64,000 bases of DNA from contig NW_006763131.1 in the NCBI RefSeq assembly GCF_000264905.1, forward strand, positions 3,733,753 to 3,797,752, read 5' to 3'. Shown in pieces: positions 35,088-47,045 of this stretch. Made by a program: the position numbers and the translations under genes. Each line of letters starts with the position of its first letter. Position 1 is the first letter of the stretch. A model generated the notes under the pieces. It had not been told where the DNA came from. It saw only the letters and a list, made by a program, of their open reading frames with translations, and did not search any database. The stretch is from Stereum hirsutum FP-91666 SS1. Taxonomy: Eukaryota; Basidiomycota; Agaricomycetes; Russulales; Stereaceae.

Positions 35088-36750
35088 TCAAGCACTCGAG
35101 CCCCCCTTCGCCGCGTACATCTTCACCAAATTCGCGCTCGCTGTCCCCTCCAGCGTCTTTGCGTACGCATCCATCTGTCCCAACAATAGCGTGCTCTCCA
35201 ACCGGCTCGGCTCCGGCGGAATCTTGAACATCCTGCTCACATCGTCCTCAGGCAGTGGCACCAGCCCCTGCGCCACCCTCTGCGCGTTCTCCTCCCTCCT
35301 CTTCGCCATGAACTGCTCCGCCCGAGCTTTTTCGCGTCCGATCTGGCGCGAGAGATACGCCAGGTTGTTTTCCTCCGTCTTGAACGCGTCCATCGATTCG
35401 ATCACGAGCTCCAGGTTTTTCGACGTGTTGCCCGTACCGAGGTCGAGTGTCGAGAACGTAGGCGGCAGGGCGGCGGTGGACGTTCCCAGTGGGCTGGAGG
35501 CGGACGAGGCGCGGTGAGGGGTGCTGAGCGTCCCAAGGAATGCACTCAGCAACGGGTTCGTCCGGACCGTGAGTGGGATTTCCTCGAGGATGGATGAGAA
35601 GGTAAGTTGGTGGTTGATCAACCTGAGGGGTATCATGTGTTAATCACCGTGGCCAAACTCAAAATGTAAAGAGACTGAAATGAATGAACTTACGACTGGC
35701 TGCTAAAGTTCCGCCTCTTGTACGCATCCAAGAACGCCTTTGACAGTCGGAACGCACGGAACGCAGCGTTGCCCCGTGCAGTCTGAGAGACATCTAACGT
35801 GAGAACACAAGAGAGATTAATCAACGCATGTCAGTGAGAGATACTACAGGACGATGTCCCTGAGGTTTCAGCAAGAAATAATCACCGTGAACGAGAACGA
35901 CACCTCCATGCCTGAGCTTGTCTTGATGAATCGCTTGCGTATCGATCAAGGCCTGTTTGAAAAAGGCCCCCATCGTCGTGGACTGGTAGAAGCCCACAAC
36001 GCTATCGTTCGCTCCCACCTCCTTCAGCGAGCGCAGCATAGACGTCTGGTATCGGCCTGTCCAACAAACCCGCAATCGTACCCAACCAGCACCCAAACCA
36101 CGTCCAAACACATAGAACCATCAATCGTCAGTATGATGAAGAAAACGATGACTGAAGAGAGCTTTCAGAAGACGCACCGACGCTTTTCGCAAGCTTTTCA
36201 TCGTCGTCGCTTGCAGTATGATGCGGCAGCGCGAACGAGTTCGAAATCTCGAGGACACCGTCAAGGTCTAAACCGAGCAAGAGTCCGTGCACGATCGACG
36301 AATGCGAGTCCGATGCGTGCTTGATGATTTTTGAGACGACCTAGAGCGTGATCATATGAGTATTGAAACGATACATGTTGCGTTCGTCCGAGAAGGAAGG
36401 ACGAAGGAGGGTAAGGGTTCCAGTGTGTGAAGACAGAAGATAGCCGACGATGCCCTCTAATACGAGGACCCAGAAGTACCGGTAATACAATATTCGATGC
36501 AGCGAGGGCAGGCAAAATGAGATGATAGCCCATGATAGACCAGAGTCCTCATGACCCTACGAGTCAAAGATAAAAACATTAAACGTACCATTCCATCCAG
36601 CTGCACGCTACCCAACGGAATATCCCCCTCCAAATCGATCACCTTACTCATCGAGGCCGGGATGGCTTCATGCGAGGGTTGGGCTGGTGTGAGCGCCGCA
36701 GAGGGCGCAGGGAGCGATGCCGCGAGTGCGGCTGCCATTGAGGTCGCCAT
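35088..36750 (-). CDS. translation initiation factor eIF3 subunit H
   Basis: A 376-residue MPN-domain protein. eIF3h is a non-core subunit of eIF3 in the 43S pre-initiation complex; its MPN fold lacks the JAMM metal site. Matching segments: GSVQLDGMVVSKIIKHA, IVHGLLLGLDLDGVLEISNS, FALPHHT, MLRSLKEVGANDSVVGFYQS, ALIDTQAIHQ, GGVVLVHDVSQTARGN, FRLSKAFLDAYK and, in the C-terminal helix, IEEIP-like LEEIPLTV and the QIGREKARAEQF coiled coil. The absence of the HxHx7Sx2D metal motif fits eIF3h rather than a deubiquitinase. Exons: 36750-36589, 36340-36178, 36056-35886, 35793-35694, 35622-35088; intron 1 is long (248 nt). An Ala-rich N-terminus precedes the domain. Confidence 0.94.
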
Positions 36751-37415
36751 TTTTGTTGACTTTTTGTGTTCGGTGGGATGTGTTGTGGAAGATGTGAAGT
36801 GGGTAGTGTGAGAGGGGAATGGAGAGTGAGATCTTGAGAGGGGAGAGCAAGTATGAGGAGGAGCTCAGGATGCAAAGGAATTGATGAGGGCCCGAAAAGA
36901 TTGGTGGCCACGAAATTGAATATCCCGGAACCGACACGCCACGCGCTGCGCCACACTGTCACAGGACAGAAACTCCGTCAAGATGATGGACAATTTTGCT
37001 TAATGCTCGAGTAACTTACCACTAGTCCTGTTTGGCGAAATGCTTCGATATATACTGGAAAGTGAGCTCCAGCCATGGGTTGTAATAACCTAGGCACCAT
37101 TGGGGCTCAGGCTCGGGATTCAAACTCACATGCTACAAGGACTGACAATAAACAAAAAAAGCCCAACTAATTCCGTCTGACTTGAATTGCGAGAAGAATA
37201 CGTCAAGGCTACAGACTACTAATACTACGTATGATACGAACAACGATGATGACAAGGAGAGTATGCATAGGGGGAGAAAATGTGAAGAAAGAGAGACGTC
37301 CGCGGAGCAACCGTATGTATTGCTGCTACCGTTAAATAGATCGAGACGAGACGACGAACGGCTGTAACTCAGGGGTCGAGACTGCGATTTGATGAATGAA
37401 TGTGGAAGGTCAAGA
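36751..37415. other. intergenic, no gene recognised
   Basis: A GGGATTCAAACTC sequence near 37118-37130 recalls a tRNA T-arm, but its stem does not pair. Otherwise A-rich 3' flank of the zinc transporter gene. Confidence 0.4.
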
Positions 37416-39474
37416 TCACGGCTCTCCTGGCGTGACCGTGCCGCTCAGAGGTGCTACGCAATAGCGAATAAGAGTAGTCAGTTAGTCGTTGTATGGCGTG
37501 TGCATGTAAGAAAGAGGTTGAACTTACGACAACATGCATTTCCTGGGTCGCAAGCCTGGTCTGGCGGGCAAGAGATCAGACAGGCAGTATCATTTGACGT
37601 CTAGACGCAGACAAGGTCGCATCAGCACGCCTATACTCACAAAACATAAACGTAAACGAAACTTACCTTCAAAAACTCCTCCGGTACGGCCCCACTGCTT
37701 GGATGATACTCCGGCTGGATGGTGCTGGAATGTATCCCATGTATATGCAAGGTCCTCCTGATTTCGACCGCCACGGGCATGAAGTCGTGGTTCCTCGATG
37801 CCATTACGTGCACAGAGGCAATGACCTTTGCCTCTGAGAGCTGCCAGATATGGAGCTCGTGAACTCCGAGGACGCCGTCGACTTTGAGGATCGCGGTGCG
37901 GACTTCTTCGAAGGAGACATCCGGAGGAACGCCTTGGAGCAGGATGAAGGATGCGCTGCGCACTGTGAGACAGGAGTGAGGAATGAGGTTCTCTGCTGAC
38001 TTGTTAGAAGTAAACGAACGTACCCAAAGGCAAAGCAGACTGGAAGATGATGACCGTGATGACGAGACTGATCAACGGATCGCAGTAGAACTTAAAGGAC
38101 CACTCCGTGAGCCAGATAATCAATCCCGTCGCGATGACTCCGACGTTCCCCAACGCATCGCCCAAGACATGAAGCAACAGTGCCTTCATGTTCATTGAGC
38201 CGCCATGCGAGTGGCCTCCATGCGAATGCGAATGTCCGTGGTCATGTTCATCAGACTCCCATGATTGGGATTCATCGGCAGGAAGATCAGCGGTTGGACG
38301 GATGAGTGGCGTTCTCTCGTTTACAGGTGTTGTCGAACGAGAGTGACGCTCTTCCTCTTCGTCATTGACGATGGTCTGTTGACTCGAATTGACAGCTTCT
38401 CCATTCAGGCTATCTATCGAATGACGTGCTCTCGACACGCTCGAACGTGTTCGGCGATGCTCGGGAGCGGGAGAGCTTGCTCGGACCATATCATCGGCTC
38501 TTTGAACGAGAGAAGCGCGAGTAGCGGCAGGGTGACCGTACAAAGAACTGTACGAGTCGGAACGCTCCCGATGACGGGGAATTTCGGAGGCATGAGAGCG
38601 GATTGGTGTCATTGGTGGGCGACCGTCTGTGGGCAGGTTATGGGAATGACCGTTCCCGTCGGGGGTTGGCGCGATGCTAGGTGTTTTGCTTGCCGTAGAA
38701 GATTGGTCGTGTGAGTGGCCCCCATGAGAGTGGCCGTGTTCTGATGCGTGCATGACGGGTATGTCAAAATAGTATATTAGTGTGCGTGTCGAGAAAGATG
38801 GGGATGCTGACAGACCATGGAATAAGAATAAGCCGACGATGTTGGAAGCGAGACCGAGGGATCCGACAATGACGACAAGTTTGGGGTTGGATACCTCTGT
38901 TCGGACGGCGTAAGTTACTAGATGTTAGGGATATAGAGGGTAGCAATAGTGACCTGGTGTTGAGAAGAAACGCTGGAGCGCGTCAAGTGTAATGGAGAAA
39001 CAGAGGGCGAGAAGGAAGACGCCGTTGACGAGCGCAGCCAGGATTTCAGCTCGGTGCCACCCATATGAATATTGCGTATCCGGGGTGGATTGAGCAGTAA
39101 GCTAGACAAAGAGGAGTGTCAGGAATGTTTCGTGGACGGTTCTCGAAGTAATAGGGTGTGAACTGGACCTTAATAGCGTAGAGCGCGATCACGAGACTGA
39201 CGACATCACTGCAAGTACAATGGCCCCGCCGTTAGTGACACGAACAAAGTCTCTGAAGAGTGAAGAGAAGCGCACTTCAGCATATGGAAACTGTCTGCGA
39301 CGAGCGCAAGGGAGCCGACTGCATAGCCTGAAGCGGGAGAAAAAGTGTGTAAGCTGGAGGGATAGACAGAAATAAGTGGTACTGACCGACAAAGAGCTCA
39401 ACGAAGAAGAAGCAAACATCAATCACAAGCAGCAAGGAGATGCGGGCTGTGCGAGACATGCCCAATGAGACCAT
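37416..39474 (-). CDS. vacuolar zinc transporter, cation diffusion facilitator (ZRC1/COT1-like)
   Basis: A 510-residue six-TM CDF carrier that exchanges Zn2+ for H+, usually into the vacuole. TM2 has DSFHMLNDVVSLVIALYAI and TM5 has LLHVLGDALGNVGVIA: the two HxxxD pairs that form the transport site. Between TM4 and TM5 is a very long cytosolic loop (about 200 residues) with two His-rich blocks, HEHGHSHGGHSHD and HDHGHSHSHGGHSHGG, which bind zinc. The C-terminal CTD (VLGVHELHIWQLSEAKVIAS) is followed by a Cys-rich tail spread over two small last exons. Exons: 39474-39387, 39327-39276, 39208-39169, 39101-38954, 38896-38816, 38740-38024, 37962-37667, 37600-37528, 37453-37416. ATG 39474 has a better context than ATG 39459. 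Confidence 0.95.
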
Positions 39475-40560
39475 CGCGAGCTGCAAGCGTCGCGGGAGAA
39501 GGAAGAGATGATGAAAGGACAGAGAAGTGAAGGTTGCTTCAAGCTTTGAGCTTTGCAGAAAGTCAATTGATGACAGATCATATGGTGTGATCAATCTTAT
39601 CATTATCTGATAACGCCGCCTGACGCCACGCCACATCTGCGCCACAATCTCCCCACTTTCATCCTTCTTTTCCCCATCCCCCATCCCCCTCACACCACCC
39701 CACAAACACGCATCGGGTACATTTCTTACCACGCACTTCCTCATCATCAAGACCTCCGCAGTGACCACAGTATCCTCTGATGTTGTCGAATCACGCCCTA
39801 CTACCTTCTTCCCGTTCATGGAGCTGCCCAGGCCTTCCGCGACCGTAAAGAACAGCAAAGAATCCATCTGTTTCGTTGGGGCAATTGTCAAGAAACGACC
39901 ACCCTGACGCCGAATACATACGCGGCCTAATGCCTCTCCGGCTTTCCCTGCGGCCGATCTGTCGATACTTCGCATTATAAATGTCCAACGGGCCTCCTGC
40001 ACCCTGTCAAATATGCCCAGGTATGCGAGACTGTCATCCAATGGGATTTAGCAGGCTTACTGGGGGCACCGGTCCTCTTCATGTCCGTGTAATTATAAGT
40101 ACACGTAACACCAGATACTCGACCTGACGTCGAAACACTGTAAGTAACTAGTTATTCGGCTTGAACATCGTATGTTGTCAGATATGGAGTTGTTGAGCTT
40201 GGGGATCCCGGTGGTGGTATATAGAGTACATGTGAGGCTAGGGTTCTGGTCCGAAGAGTGGTACCGATGCTCGCTTCCGTACATACCCTTTCGTATACAA
40301 AATTCTGTTCGTACACCATCCGCGCAACGGAAAGTGACCAACATACGGTTTGGAACATCAGGACACGTGGAGAGGCTAGCACCTGGGGAATCATGATCCT
40401 CCAGGAAGACGTGTTCCACGACAACCACTCGAAGGAGATTCTCTGCACCGTTTCATGTATCAACACTTCAGAGTGAATCGTACATCGAGTTTACAAACCA
40501 CCATCGAGTTTTCCCAGATCCAAAGGAGGACCGTCTCGTACAAAGTATCCCCATCGGCCC
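39475..40560. other. unresolved region with coding-like frames on both strands
   Basis: Around 39600-40041 the minus strand is open (reading for example APTKQMDSLLFFTVAEGLG) and the plus strand is also open in one frame around 39700-39905 (reading FFPFMELPRPSATVKNSKES). Around 40093-40476 both strands again hold 70-110 codon frames. None has an ATG in good position or a motif I know, and I could not build a spliced model. A small spliced gene on the plus strand is possible. Confidence 0.25.
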
Positions 40561-43500
40561 TCAGATCTCCGTCTTGAACACTGGAAAACTCGCCACAAAC
40601 GTCCCACTAGACGCTAACCTCCCTGCAATCAACTTCGCCGTCGGACTATTCTTCCTATGCCTCAAATTCCCCGCCAGCCTCCTCGCCATCGAAGAACTCG
40701 GTTCGCCTAAAGGATACATCCCAGGACCCTTCAACCTCTGCTGATCTCCACCGGGGATTGGCACAGGCGTTCGCGGACCCGTAGCTGCGGTGGATGTGGA
40801 GGTATTGAGGTTAGCAAGGGAAGGGGAGATTGTAGAAGCATTCGTAGTGATGGCGAGTGCTCGTTCGAGGTATAGGGCGCTCATGACGGACGAAGCCACG
40901 ATGCCTGCTAATAGCTCCCCGAGCATCGAATGTGTTGCGGTGTTCACCTTGGCTTGCTGGTCGACGTTGTCCATCAACGACGGGAGGACATTGTGCAAGA
41001 ATATTGGGAGTAGTGACCATCCTCCCCCTACTCCTCCCATTCCGCCTAGTCCTATTCCGGCGGCTGGAGTGAATGGCGTAGTGAGGACGTATACTGCCAG
41101 TCTTCGATGAGAATCCATATCCAACGTCAACGTGTGCGATCCACTCAAACAGTCCCATAACGTGAGCAGGAACTTGGTCGGGGTCGTACACAGCAGAATG
41201 TTTTGGATTGAGAGGCCGAAGACTGCATTTGGTGGGACGGGCATGGAGACGAGTGGGGGAAGAGACGGTGTTTTAGATGGAAGGGACATGGTTGCTGTGC
41301 GGGTGGGAACGGAGGAGAGGAACTGAGTTAAAGTGTCACGAGGGGTGTCGGGCCAGGAGCTGGTGGAGGTCATGGCGTTTTGGGCGGCTTTGTAGAGCAA
41401 ATAAGAGATCAGAGTGAGTACGAGAAAGAAGAGTCGGTAGGAGTGAAGAATAAGGAACATACGGGGCACCGGTAGACCTGTCACCTGGTATATTCGCGCA
41501 CGTATTTCGGCGACGTTTTCCGGAGAGGCAGGTTTATATCGCTGTAAGTTTTGGTCTGAGAGCAGACGCAGTATACTGTGACTGCAGAGGCAGATGACAG
41601 GTCGGGGACATGTTGAGGAGAGCAACAGCGTGCGGAGGACATTGAGGTGATGCGGAGACTGGAACCTGTACAAATATGCACGCTTCAGTCCGGAAATTTG
41701 GCTTGGGACAGATCAAGACAACATTTGTGAAAGAGAGACTCACCTAGTGAGCTGGATCTCTTTCAGTATGGCCTTTATGATGCCGACCAGGGTCCAGTTG
41801 AGTAAAGGGCCCAAGAAGTACGAGATTCCATTGTTGAGGACATCTGCGTCTATCTTCCCCTGTGCACAAGCACTGATCGCGTCCAAACACTGCGTTGCGG
41901 CCATGTTCAGCAGAACCTTCGGCCTCGTCGATCTTCATTTCCAACCACGTTTAGGAACGCAGTGTTTTGGACTTTGTACAAAAGAACGTACCGAAGTATG
42001 CCATCATCAATTCCCTCGCTACCGTTATCGAAAAGTGCCTTGGACCACGACTGGAATACCGGAAGCTGATCTTCTGTTCGTTGAACTGAGTCGGTTGTGC
42101 GGAGGAAGTTGGGGTCTAGGACACGATCGCCAACCGTCAAGCGATGGGTGACGAGCTGTTCCAGACATAAGTCGATATGTACATGGTGAGTAAGGGAGAT
42201 GCCGAAGATGATAAAGCGAGCTCACACGGTACTTCGTTGCTGTCCACTGTAAAAAGAGAACAACATCGCCGAGCTGTGTCACGGCAGTCTGGGGATCGCC
42301 TTTTTACAAGATGTGTCAGTACGGGGTATGACCTGAGACTGGGCAAGGAGATACCACGACAACGTACCGACGACTTCACAATCATAGTCCTCGATGAAGA
42401 CCAGTGCGTGTGCAATGAGGTCGCTAATTGACGTATGCAGTGAGACAATGTCAAGAGCAGGTTGATTAGTATATAGAATCTTGGCCAGGTGGCTCAACGA
42501 TTCTGCGTCAAAGCTTGCAGCCAAGGATTCAAATCGCTGTACGACCAATGCTACGGGGTCAGTTGGCGGAGCATGATTATTGCTCGGAGACGTACCGCTC
42601 TGACTGTCTCAGTGAAGATTGAGTGTGAGCTGTAATCCTTATAAACCTTCTCCAGGAATATAGCAGCCTCCTCGATGCTAGTATCCGTCGATATCTTTGT
42701 CGTTATGAATGACTATAGGTGATTTCAGTTTCGTGGCATTCAGAAATACGTAGTACAATGTCTTACCTCCAAGTCCTGCCCAGCATCTTCAGCTTCTGCT
42801 TGTAGACGAACAAGAGTTCCGTTTGGGTCCACTCTGGAGACGAATGCTTGGTCCACTAGTCCGAGCACCTGTAGTTGTTGAGTGAACTCTCGAGCGAAAG
42901 AAGGACCACTGCAGACAAATAACGATCAGTAGCTGCATTATTATTTCGGAACAACGTACTTACGAGGAGTTCAAGCTCTCAGCGTTCGTAAGCACATTCA
43001 TGTCCGTAGATGTAGCCATCATCTGGTCGTACTGCAGGAGCACAGGCGGCTTATTCTGCGGAGCGCAGATGGTCCCCCACGCGTCTCGTATGGCTGAATC
43101 CAGATTGGTTGCGCTTTCTGCTTCGACAGTCTTTGCGAAAGAGAGTAGAAGACGAGGTAGCTTCATTGTTTTAAAATGTCAGGAGACGACCAAAGGCTGT
43201 GAGGAAGTCATACATACCCGCCCGAGGATGAAAGCTCGCCACATTGAGTCAATTTTTGGATTGGATTGCCAGTCTTGTACAAGACAGCTTATTGCTGAGA
43301 GAAGAAGTCGAGTGTAGAACTTGGGGAGGGGCCATCCTAAGGACCGATATAGAGTGGCTAGGAGAGCGGTGGCATGAGAATCGTTTCCTGATCCGAAATC
43401 ACTAGCTCTATTCAACACCTAATAGAGAATATATAATTCAAAACAAAAATACAAGCAGAAGGTGACTCGTGGCGTACCAGGTGAGAGAGTAGCAGGCAGC

Positions 43501-44371
43501 ATGAAACGGTGTCCGTTTCTGATCCCGTGCCAAGGATGTCGCCCTTCCCCAAGGATGACTGCGTGTTCTGCAGCATTTGTACTTCGCGCACAGTCGAGTT
43601 ATCGCCCTCTGTTCTGTGACCAATTGAGATGGTGAATCCCTCTATAACGTTTCGAATATTATGCGTCAAGGAATATATCGTCTGCAGCACCTCTCTAGCC
43701 TCCTCTCTGCTTGCCATAGCCTGGGCGGATGAGCAAGTAGAGATATCGTGTAATGTAACGGAGTTCAAAAGAAGCATAACAAGATTCTCCACGGATGCAA
43801 ATAGTCTGTGGAAATGTGGTATTGGAAGTTGATAGGTCATCTTGAGCAGAACGAGGGCGTCGCGAATTGTGGCAAGCAAGGCGTCGGAAGATGTGGCAAA
43901 CGCGGTTAACTGGTTCGGTGAAGACGGTCCTCCCGAGGAGAAATGAGCCTCCATTGCTATTCTGCAAAGCACGTCCAATGTCGAAGGTTCGTGCAAATCA
44001 GGAGACCTTGCTGCCTGCAGAAAAGTCGTCATGAAAGTCGAGAGCGACACGAGGCCATCTTGGATGGCGGATGTAAGGTACGCCTGTAGCGTTGGGTGTC
44101 CAGGATATGAGCTAAACAGAATGAGTACCGAGTCTGTGATAGCGCTTGAGTACATGTACATTGCTTGAGATACATATGCAGTGCACTGACTACTGACGGC
44201 AGTTTCGGTATCATCCAGCGAGTGATTTGGGTTCTTCGTGAGGAATAGCCTACAGAGTTTGAGCCACTATTTTGTATTAGAGGTGAATATACAAAAGAAA
44301 CAGCTTCAATTCACTTTGGTCGATGATACGCCTCCTTGAAAAGAGTTCCTGGTAAGGTCAGAGAGTGACAT
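40561..44371 (-). CDS. MED5: Mediator of RNA polymerase II transcription subunit 5
   Basis: A 1042-residue helical protein matching fungal Med5 (Nut1), a tail-module subunit of Mediator that relays activator signals to RNA polymerase II. Diagnostic start MSLSDLTRNSFQGGVSSTKW, then HPTLQAYLTSAIQDGLVSLS, TFMTTFLQAARSPDLHEPST, LGKGDILGTGSETDTVSCCL, FDAESLSHLAKILY, VTQLGDVVLFLQWT, VLNNGISYFLGPLLNWTLVG. Twelve exons: 44371-44315, 44266-43478, 43418-43218, 43160-42964, 42908-42767, 42712-42596, 42536-42368, 42299-42226, 42155-41992, 41932-41744, 41665-41463, 41387-40561. The last intron (75 nt) is in frame and open; if kept it would add a false membrane-like segment. At 42536 the acceptor CGTACAG, not the upstream CCGTAG, keeps the frame. 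The C-terminal 150 residues are Ser/Thr/Pro-rich. Confidence 0.92.
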
Positions 44372-44845
44372 GACCCGTCGCCACTTCAAGAAGTTGCCTA
44401 GAGCGGTGTCTTGATGTGGTTGAAGCTCAAGAAGCTGAAGATGCACACGTTCCAATAGAGCGCAGAGATACGGGTCTAGATATGTATGCTAAGGGAGAGA
44501 GCAGATGAAGCACAGCAAGATTCTGACTGCTTTAGAAGGTGAATGTTGGGACACGTCCGAGTCGAACAACAAATCGGCCTGTTTAGTGCCACCGGGAATA
44601 AGCGGGGAACAGCAGCTTGGCGAGTACTTACAGTTCCCACGGTTGCGATGGGCGAATCACAGGAATCTCGTCCCACATTCAACCAATCGTTGACGGTAGC
44701 CTTGAAAAATGGATGACTCGACTGAGGAAGATACCTATATATCTGCCTTCGCTAAGGCACGCATTGCTGACAATCTTGTTCTCCCCATCTCTCTTACTAT
44801 CACTGTCTTGTCCAGTAGCGACCTCAGGTTTTGCACTGACTAGGG
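44372..44845. promoter_or_regulatory. bidirectional promoter region, MED5 and cystathionine gamma-synthase
   Basis: The 474-bp spacer between diverging start codons. Short ORFs in it have no motif. A C/T-rich tract near 44785-44815 precedes the plus-strand ATG. No consensus TATA box seen. Confidence 0.4.
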
Positions 44846-46957
44846 ATGAACGCTGCGAACTATCCTCTTGGTAATCCGGTTCCGTTTATCGAACATGCTA
44901 TCTCAGTTTCTCTGCCAAGATGGCAGGATGTTGTGGGGTACGAAGAAAACTCTTCAGAGGTCGTTGACAAGATGCAGACTGGGTATCCTCGCTTCTTCAT
45001 TCATAAGAGTATCGAGAAGGTCAGTTCGGGCCCAATTTTAACATATCCCATATCTGCAAACTTGAAAGCTGACAATGGACCGAACTTGCGCACTATGTAG
45101 CTCGCCGCTATCATTGAGCATAAATCTGGCGCCACTACGGAACGCGCTATGCTGTTTCCTTCTTTCGCAGTGGCCGAAGCATGTCGGGCCTATCTCGCAA
45201 TACGCTCTGTTTCCGCTCACATCGTTCCCCAAACACCGCTCCCTTCGCCTACTTCCATGACCACGCACGTTTTCACCGTATTATTTCCTCGGGACTCCTT
45301 TCCTGTAGCGAAACTGTTTTGGCAGCATACAGGGCTAGGTATCTCCAGCCGTTTTGCAGAACATTATCTTCGTATCCTGCCGTCCTCTCCGGTATCGAGC
45401 AAATCACTCCAATCGCGCGGGCTCAAAGCGGTGACAGGGAACAAGCACTATGGCTCGAAACCGACACGGTCTCATGTGGCACTGTCAATTGCTTCCCCGT
45501 CGCTAACAAATGCACACGAACCCCCTACGCAGTCGGCCTACGAAGAGGACTTTGGCAGAGATCAGGCAGTGTTTTTCGAAGAACGTTACGGGCGCAACTT
45601 AGATCTCTCCTCTGCAGCTCATGCGAAAATTGCCCTACGCCGGCGCATCGCTGGAATGCTCGTAGCTGGCGAGGAGTCTGGTGAAGACGATGAAGTAGAG
45701 ATCGCCAATGGACAAGACATGCGGGGAGCTCCTGTTACGGATGACGATGTGTATCTGTACCCTACGGGCATGTCGGCAATATGGTCCTCGCATCAACTTG
45801 CCTTGCAGACTCTCGGCGAGAGGAAAAGCGTTTGCTTTGGGTTAGTCAACTTTGGGCTTTCTGCATGATGTTCTGGTATTGACCAAGTCTCAAGATTTCC
45901 TTACGGCGATACATTGAAAGTTTTGGAGAAATGGGGGCCAGGCGTCTACCACTTGGGCCATGGCACCGACGCCTCTATCGATGAGCTCGAAACGATTCTA
46001 TCCAGGCAATTCTCTCTTGATCCATCGAAGCCTCCGGTCCTCGCACTCTTTACCGAATTCCCCTCAAACCCTCTATTACGGTCGGCAAACCTGCCGAGGC
46101 TCCGCAAGCTCGCCGACAAGTACGACTTTCTGCTTGTCATTGACGACACACTGGGGAACTTCATGAACGTGAAAGTTCTACCTTTCGCCGACATTGTCGT
46201 GACCAGTCTCGCAAAGCTTTTTAGCGGCGACGCGAATGTTATGGGAGGAAGGTGGGCTCCCGCAACTTCTCGTTACAGTCTTCGCCTGTCAGACTCAACG
46301 ACACATTTTATTGTTTAGCTTGGTCTTGAACCCCTCGAGAAGGCATTACATCGCATTGAAAGCGCAGCTGAAAAGCTCCTATGAAGACACCTACTTTGAC
46401 GAAGACGCCATATTCATGGAGCGAAACTCGAGGAACTTCGCTAAAAGAGTCCCGCTCGTTGATGATAATGCTGCTGCCGTCTGCGAGTACCTCCATTCTA
46501 CGGTCTCCAGCACTTCTGTAATCACCGAAGTGTACTATCCGAAGTACATGACACCGTCCAACTACGATGCCTGTCGCGTCAGACCGTCAGCCGGGTACGG
46601 TGGATTATTCTCCGTGGCCTTCGCTTCTTTGCATGCGTCTCGGGCCTTCTTCGACAATCTCCAATGTTACAAAGGTCCATCGTTAGGGACCAACTTCACT
46701 CTTGCCTGTGAGCCTTATTTTACCTTGTCGTCGTTCACGTCGCTGACAAATAGGAATTGTGTTTAGGTCCGTTCACTATCCTCGTCCACTACGCTGAATT
46801 GGACTGGGCTGCCTCTTGGGGTGTTCCAGAGGGTCTGGTGAGGGTCAGTGTAGGACTGGAAGATAGGGACCACCTGATGCAGATCTTCCGCGACGCTCTG
46901 GAGGCTGCAGAGCAGGCCCAACGCGAACATCTGCTTTTGTCCGCCACCGCCACTTAA
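44846..46957 (+). CDS. cystathionine gamma-synthase (fungal large type)
   Basis: A 616-residue PLP enzyme of the Cys/Met-metabolism group; it joins cysteine to an activated homoserine to form cystathionine on the way to methionine. The N-terminal third is the fungal extension (NPVPFIEHAISVSLPRWQDV, GYPRFFIHKSIEKL). The catalytic domain has YLYPTGMSAIWSSHQLAL, GFPYGDTLKVLEKWGPGVYH, FTEFPSNPLLRSANLPRL, VIDDTLGNFMN (Asp that binds the PLP ring nitrogen) and VTSLAKLFSGDANVMGGS (PLP lysine). The end has WGVPEGLVRVSVGLED. Exons: 44846-45019, 45101-45840, 45895-46251, 46319-46707, 46767-46957; introns 54-81 nt. Related to yeast Str2 and Neurospora met-7. It diverges from MED5, and a hairpin array lies in its 3' flank. 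No mitochondrial presequence. Confidence 0.95.
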
Positions 46958-47045
46958 ACGTGGCAACGTGAGGTGAGGATGGTCTAGTTCGTGGTATTGC
47001 TGATTAGTGCTAATGATCAATACAGCCAGTGAATACGACAGCCTG

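Noticed and set aside
37110..37135. tRNA T-arm-like GGGATTCAAACTC
   Set aside because: Stem bases do not pair and no cloverleaf could be drawn around it.
42537..42550. Acceptor CCGTAG for MED5 exon 7
   Set aside because: Using it shifts the frame and meets a stop; the next acceptor CGTACAG keeps the frame and the family sequence RFESLAASFDAESL.
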